Below are positions 7,052 to 8,997 of a DNA stretch of 8,997 nucleotides, piece by piece. The stretch comes from an uncultured Prevotella sp. (GTDB lineage Bacteria > Bacteroidota > Bacteroidia > Bacteroidales > Bacteroidaceae). A program made the translations under genes and the position numbers. The notes beneath the pieces are model-generated. The model was not told the DNA's origin and made no database searches. It was given only the letters and a program-made list of their open reading frames with translations. The stretch's first letter is position 1. Every line of letters starts with the position of its first letter. The stretch covers positions 1 through 8,997 of the forward strand of contig CALBYK010000129.1 in the NCBI GenBank assembly GCA_937889855.1. The letters run 5' to 3'.

Positions 7052-7192
7052 TGTTTAATTTAAATATTACTACTAAAAAACATTTTATTTTTTTTGCACG
7101 AGCGATTCACTAACCACGCCGCTTGGCCTTTTCTGTGGCGGACGCTATTAACACCCTCATGCAGGGGACTCTAAGTGTATCCCCACATAATC
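7052..7192 (-). promoter_or_regulatory. 5' leader of rplM-rpsI, candidate ribosomal-protein leader RNA
   Basis: The predicted transcript has about 140 untranslated bases before rplM. Two short stems are visible and cannot form together: GGGGA/TCCCC (plus-strand 7164-7168 with 7180-7184, 11-base loop) and CCCT/AGGG (7154-7157 with 7163-7166, 5-base loop) share 7164-7166. A further nested element pairs AGCG/CGCT (7101-7104 with 7143-7146) around CCGC/GCGG (7119-7122 with 7138-7141). The last 45 bases are A/T-rich. L13 and S9 operons are autoregulated by leader RNAs in several bacteria, and I recall a published L13 leader candidate for Bacteroidia, but I cannot confirm a match. The stems are short and found by eye, so this is a candidate only. 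Confidence 0.45.
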
Positions 7193-7198
7193 GGTCTG

Positions 7199-7206
7199 CA
7201 AAATTA
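7199..7206 (-). promoter_or_regulatory. Bacteroidota -7 promoter box for rplM operon
   Basis: On the minus strand TAATTTTG matches the Bacteroidota primary sigma factor consensus TAnnTTTG exactly. It would place the transcription start near 7192, upstream of rplM. No clear -33 TTTG is seen at the expected 19-21 base spacing. I checked the intergenic spacers of this window for the same pattern on the coding strand, and this was the only exact match. Confidence 0.65.
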
Positions 7207-7388
7207 CTCATTTTTTACCATATATAAGAGTGGAAGGCTTTTCAATGCCGAACATTTACGTTTATTTAACAAAGCAATATGATGCATGGACAATTTTGCA
7301 GAATGGTTACACGCTGTAGGTATTTCATCAAGCCCAACAAGTGGCATGACACGTGTTCCACTTGCCAATACAAAAAAAACAACGATAA
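7207..7388. other. Unassigned spacer upstream of the rplM promoter
   Basis: This stretch belongs to the 531-base gap between waaA and rplM. No convincing gene is present. A perfect 7-bp inverted repeat, CAAGTGG (7338-7344) and CCACTTG (7358-7364), encloses the 8-base palindrome ACACGTGT (7349-7356). A run of eight A lies at 7372-7379. A minus-strand frame of 70 codons crosses the whole stretch from a TTG at 7416 to a TAA that falls inside the promoter box (7204-7206). It has a hydrophobic stretch near its N-terminus but no recognisable family. Confidence 0.5.
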
Positions 7389-7476
7389 TACCAAGCTTTG
7401 GTAATGTTGTTACCAAGGCCTGGTAGCAGCACTACAAAGCGTTGGTTGCGCTGCTACCAAGTATCGGTAATCATTG
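7389..7476. repeat. 22-bp tandem array of four 15-bp near-palindromes
   Basis: Four consecutive 22-base units start at 7389, 7411, 7433 and 7455. Each opens with a 15-base imperfect palindrome: taccaagctttggta, taccaaggcctggta, tacaaagcgttggtt, taccaagtatcggta, with consensus TACCAAGnnnYGGTA. A 7-base linker follows (atgttgt, gcagcac, gcgctgc, atcattg). Units 1, 2 and 4 keep both TACC and GGTA arms; unit 3 has one change in each arm. A fifth, weaker match (CAAGTTTCGGAT) begins at 7481, 23 bases after the matching position of unit 4. The linkers of units 2 and 3 also make a 10-bp inverted repeat (7421-7430 with 7450-7459). Symmetry and spacing of about two helical turns suit an array of protein-binding sites, but a decayed tandem repeat is equally possible. 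Confidence 0.75.
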
Positions 7477-7481
7477 TGCTC

Positions 7482-7520
7482 AAGTTTCGGATTTAGCCAA
7501 TCGCGCGAAATCCGAAACTT
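7482..7520 (-). terminator. Perfect 13-bp inverted repeat downstream of waaA
   Basis: AAGTTTCGGATTT (7482-7494) and AAATCCGAAACTT (7508-7520) are exact reverse complements around a 13-base loop containing CGCGCG. The hairpin starts 62 bases after the waaA stop, so it is well placed to end the waaA transcript or protect its 3' end. There is no T-run on either side, so it is not a canonical intrinsic terminator. One arm overlaps the degenerate fifth copy of the neighbouring 22-bp array. The 10-base palindrome AACTTAAGTT (7516-7525) overlaps the other arm. Confidence 0.5.
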
Positions 7521-7582
7521 AAGTTAAGTTGCTAAGTGAGGTTGCAGTGCATCCTGTCCGTCTCACCTGCATGAGCGCTACA

Positions 7583-8827
7583 TCAGAAACAAGCACGCAC
7601 TATGCGCTCCGTGGCGCCAGTGTGCTCCTCAACCACCTTGCCAGCCGCCTTTCCAAGCTGCTCAATGGCACTGCTGTCGTTCAGCAGACGGTCCATATGG
7701 GCGGCGAAATCCTCATAAGAATTGATTTCTATGCCCGCCTTCGACTGTATGAGCCACTGTGCCTCCTGAAAATGCTTGTTGTTGGGACCGAAGAAAACCG
7801 GCATGTTCCATACAGCAGCCTCAAGGACATTATGTATTCCGACGCCGAAGCCGCCGCCGACATAGGCAACGTCACCATAATTATATATAGACGAGAGCAA
7901 GCCGAAGCAGTCGATTATCAAGCACTCTGCCCCTGCCGCCTCCTCAGGCGAGGTGGACGTATAGCGCACCGTCTTGCGCTGCAGCTTGGAGAGAATCTGC
8001 TGCAAGTGCTCCTCACTTATGACATGGGGCGCAATTATGAGCCGCCAGTCGCGGTGTTCGTTGAAGTAGCGTATGAAGATGTCCTCGTCCGGTCCCCATG
8101 ACGAGCCTGCGACGAATGTCCTTATGGGAGGAGCCGAAGCCCCTGGGGCAGCCGAGCCGCACCTGAAAGCCTCAACTATTGGCAACCGCTTGGCTGCATT
8201 GCGTATCTGAAGCACACGGTCGAAGCGCGTGTCGCCCACCACTTCGGCACAGTCAATACCTATGCCGTGCAGAAGGCGGCGGCTCTCCTCGTTCTGGACG
8301 AAGAATCGTGTCACGCAACGCAACACTTTGCCATACTCATAGCCGTACCATCGGAAGAATATCTGGTCCCTGCGGAAGATGCTCGACACGCTGAACACAG
8401 GCACACCGCGATGCTGGAGAATATGGAAATAGTTGTACCAGAACTCGTACTTGATGAAGAAGGCCATTACTGGCCGCACCGCACGCAGGAAACGGCGTGA
8501 GTTGCGTATGGTGTCAAGCGGCAAATAGCACACTATGTCGGCACCCTTGTAGTCCTTGCGCACCTCGTAGCCGGACGGAGAGAAGAACGTCAGGAGAATC
8601 TTATACTCAGGATGCAGCTCACGAATTCGCTCCATCAGCGGACGGCCCTGCTCAAACTCGCCGAGCGAGGCGGCATGAAACCACACGTACTTCGCCGTAG
8701 GGTCCACCTCACGCTTCAGAAGTGCGATTGTCTGACGTTCGCCACGCCACATCTTGCGGACCTTCTCGTTGAAGATACTGGCGATGGCGACACCTATCAA
8801 ATACAGGTAGATTACTATGTTGTACAT
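7583..8827 (-). CDS. waaA: 3-deoxy-D-manno-octulosonic acid (Kdo) transferase
   Basis: WaaA (KdtA) transfers Kdo from CMP-Kdo to the lipid A precursor at the cytoplasmic face of the inner membrane, the first step of the LPS core. With the ATG at 8827 the protein has 414 residues, typical for the family. Residues 2-19 (MYNIVIYLYLIGVAIASIF) form the N-terminal membrane anchor, followed by basic NEKVRKMWRGER. The acceptor domain has FHAASLGEFEQG (50-61), whose E57 matches the catalytic base, and FFSPSGYE (81-88) and KYEFW (126-130). The CMP-Kdo domain has GDTRFDRV (198-205), GSSW (241-244) and the donor signature GGGFGVGIHNVLE (324-336). The frame stays open upstream to a TTG at 8944, but those 39 codons overlap the preceding gene and a GC-rich hairpin, so 8827 is preferred. 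Whether it adds one or more Kdo residues cannot be told from sequence. Confidence 0.96.
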   Translation of the reverse strand: MYNIVIYLYLIGVAIASIFNEKVRKMWRGERQTIALLKREVDPTAKYVWFHAASLGEFEQGRPLMERIRELHPEYKILLTFFSPSGYEVRKDYKGADIVCYLPLDTIRNSRRFLRAVRPVMAFFIKYEFWYNYFHILQHRGVPVFSVSSIFRRDQIFFRWYGYEYGKVLRCVTRFFVQNEESRRLLHGIGIDCAEVVGDTRFDRVLQIRNAAKRLPIVEAFRCGSAAPGASAPPIRTFVAGSSWGPDEDIFIRYFNEHRDWRLIIAPHVISEEHLQQILSKLQRKTVRYTSTSPEEAAGAECLIIDCFGLLSSIYNYGDVAYVGGGFGVGIHNVLEAAVWNMPVFFGPNNKHFQEAQWLIQSKAGIEINSYEDFAAHMDRLLNDSSAIEQLGKAAGKVVEEHTGATERIVRACF

Positions 8828-8869
8828 ATGAATAGCGAATAAAAAAAACAATATCAGTCGCACACATCG

Positions 8870-8893
8870 CTCCCCTCCATAACGGGAGGGGAG
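8870..8893. repeat. GC-rich 9-bp hairpin ahead of waaA, REP-like
   Basis: CTCCCCTCC (8870-8878) and GGAGGGGAG (8885-8893) are perfect reverse complements around the loop ATAACG. The hairpin lies 44 bases after the stop of the upstream gene and 42 before waaA. On the minus strand an eight-T run occurs at 8841-8848, too far from the stem for a standard terminator. Polypurine/polypyrimidine GGAGGGGAG hairpins of this sort resemble dispersed intergenic repeats of Bacteroidales; whether this one is repeated elsewhere cannot be seen here. Confidence 0.6.
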
Positions 8894-8936
8894 AATCCTC
8901 TGTCTGCGGATTGGGGGAGCGGCCGTCGTTGTTGCT

Positions 8937-8997
8937 TTATCCAAGCACTTCTATCGCCTTTCGTAGGCGCTTCAAGGTTTCCTCCTTGCCGAGGAAG
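8937..8997 (-). CDS. C-terminal 19 codons of an unidentified protein
   Basis: The minus strand enters at the right edge in an open frame that reads FLGKEETLKRLRKAIEVLG and stops at TAA (8939-8937), 109 bases before waaA. Codon use and the amphipathic, Lys/Arg-rich helix look like a genuine protein terminus. The FLGxEETLKRLRKAI pattern would suit the closing helix of a class I/II PLP-dependent aminotransferase, but 19 residues cannot settle this. In relatives gltX is another gene I associate with this position. Confidence 0.6.
   Translation of the reverse strand, partial: FLGKEETLKRLRKAIEVLG

Noticed and set aside
7389..7476. CRISPR array
   Set aside because: The repeats are 15 bases with 7-base linkers and vary among copies; no cas genes are present, and CRISPR repeats and spacers are longer and more uniform.
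7052..7582. tRNA or other known RNA gene in the waaA-rplM gap
   Set aside because: No cloverleaf arms, T-loop consensus or CCA end could be found on either strand.
7529..8101. Plus-strand open frame of 190 codons opposite waaA
   Set aside because: Antisense to the C-terminal half of WaaA, whose GGG and HN donor-binding motifs are on the minus strand.

Overview
The window comes from a Bacteroidales bacterium, most likely Prevotella or a close relative. The grounds are a type IX secretion sortase (PorU, found only in Bacteroidota), ribosomal proteins and EF-Ts of the Bacteroidales type, A/T-rich translation starts without Shine-Dalgarno sequences, and a perfect Bacteroidota -7 promoter box (TAnnTTTG) ahead of rplM. 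No mobile element, tRNA, rRNA or CRISPR array was found.

Every gene lies on the minus strand, so transcription runs from high to low coordinates. In that order: the last 19 codons of an unidentified gene (8937-8997); waaA, the Kdo transferase of lipid A-core synthesis (start reassigned to 8827); a 531-base spacer holding a 13-bp inverted repeat, a four-copy 22-bp repeat array, an unassigned stretch, the rplM promoter and a structured 5' leader; the translation block rplM-rpsI-rpsB-tsf (7051-4027) with a terminator-like hairpin between rpsB and tsf and a strong intrinsic terminator after tsf; a fumarylacetoacetate-hydrolase-family gene (3802-3185); and porU, which starts at 3133 and runs off the left edge after 1044 codons.

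Functionally there are three parts: envelope lipid A glycosylation (waaA), ribosome and elongation factor synthesis (rplM, rpsI, rpsB, tsf), and surface export of CTD-bearing proteins (porU, perhaps followed by porV outside the window). The FAH-family enzyme between tsf and porU has an intact metal site but no obvious link to either neighbour.

The genes are ordinary housekeeping genes. The less expected content is in the spacers: most of them hold their own short tandem repeat with a different unit and period (9 bp x 6, 16 bp x 2 twice, 22 bp x 4, and a family of 9-13 bp motifs). The 22-bp array is the most regular: its four 15-bp near-palindromes are spaced exactly 22 bp apart. The leader of rplM has two mutually exclusive stems and could be a ribosomal-protein autoregulatory RNA. 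I did not find a clearly novel multi-gene system.
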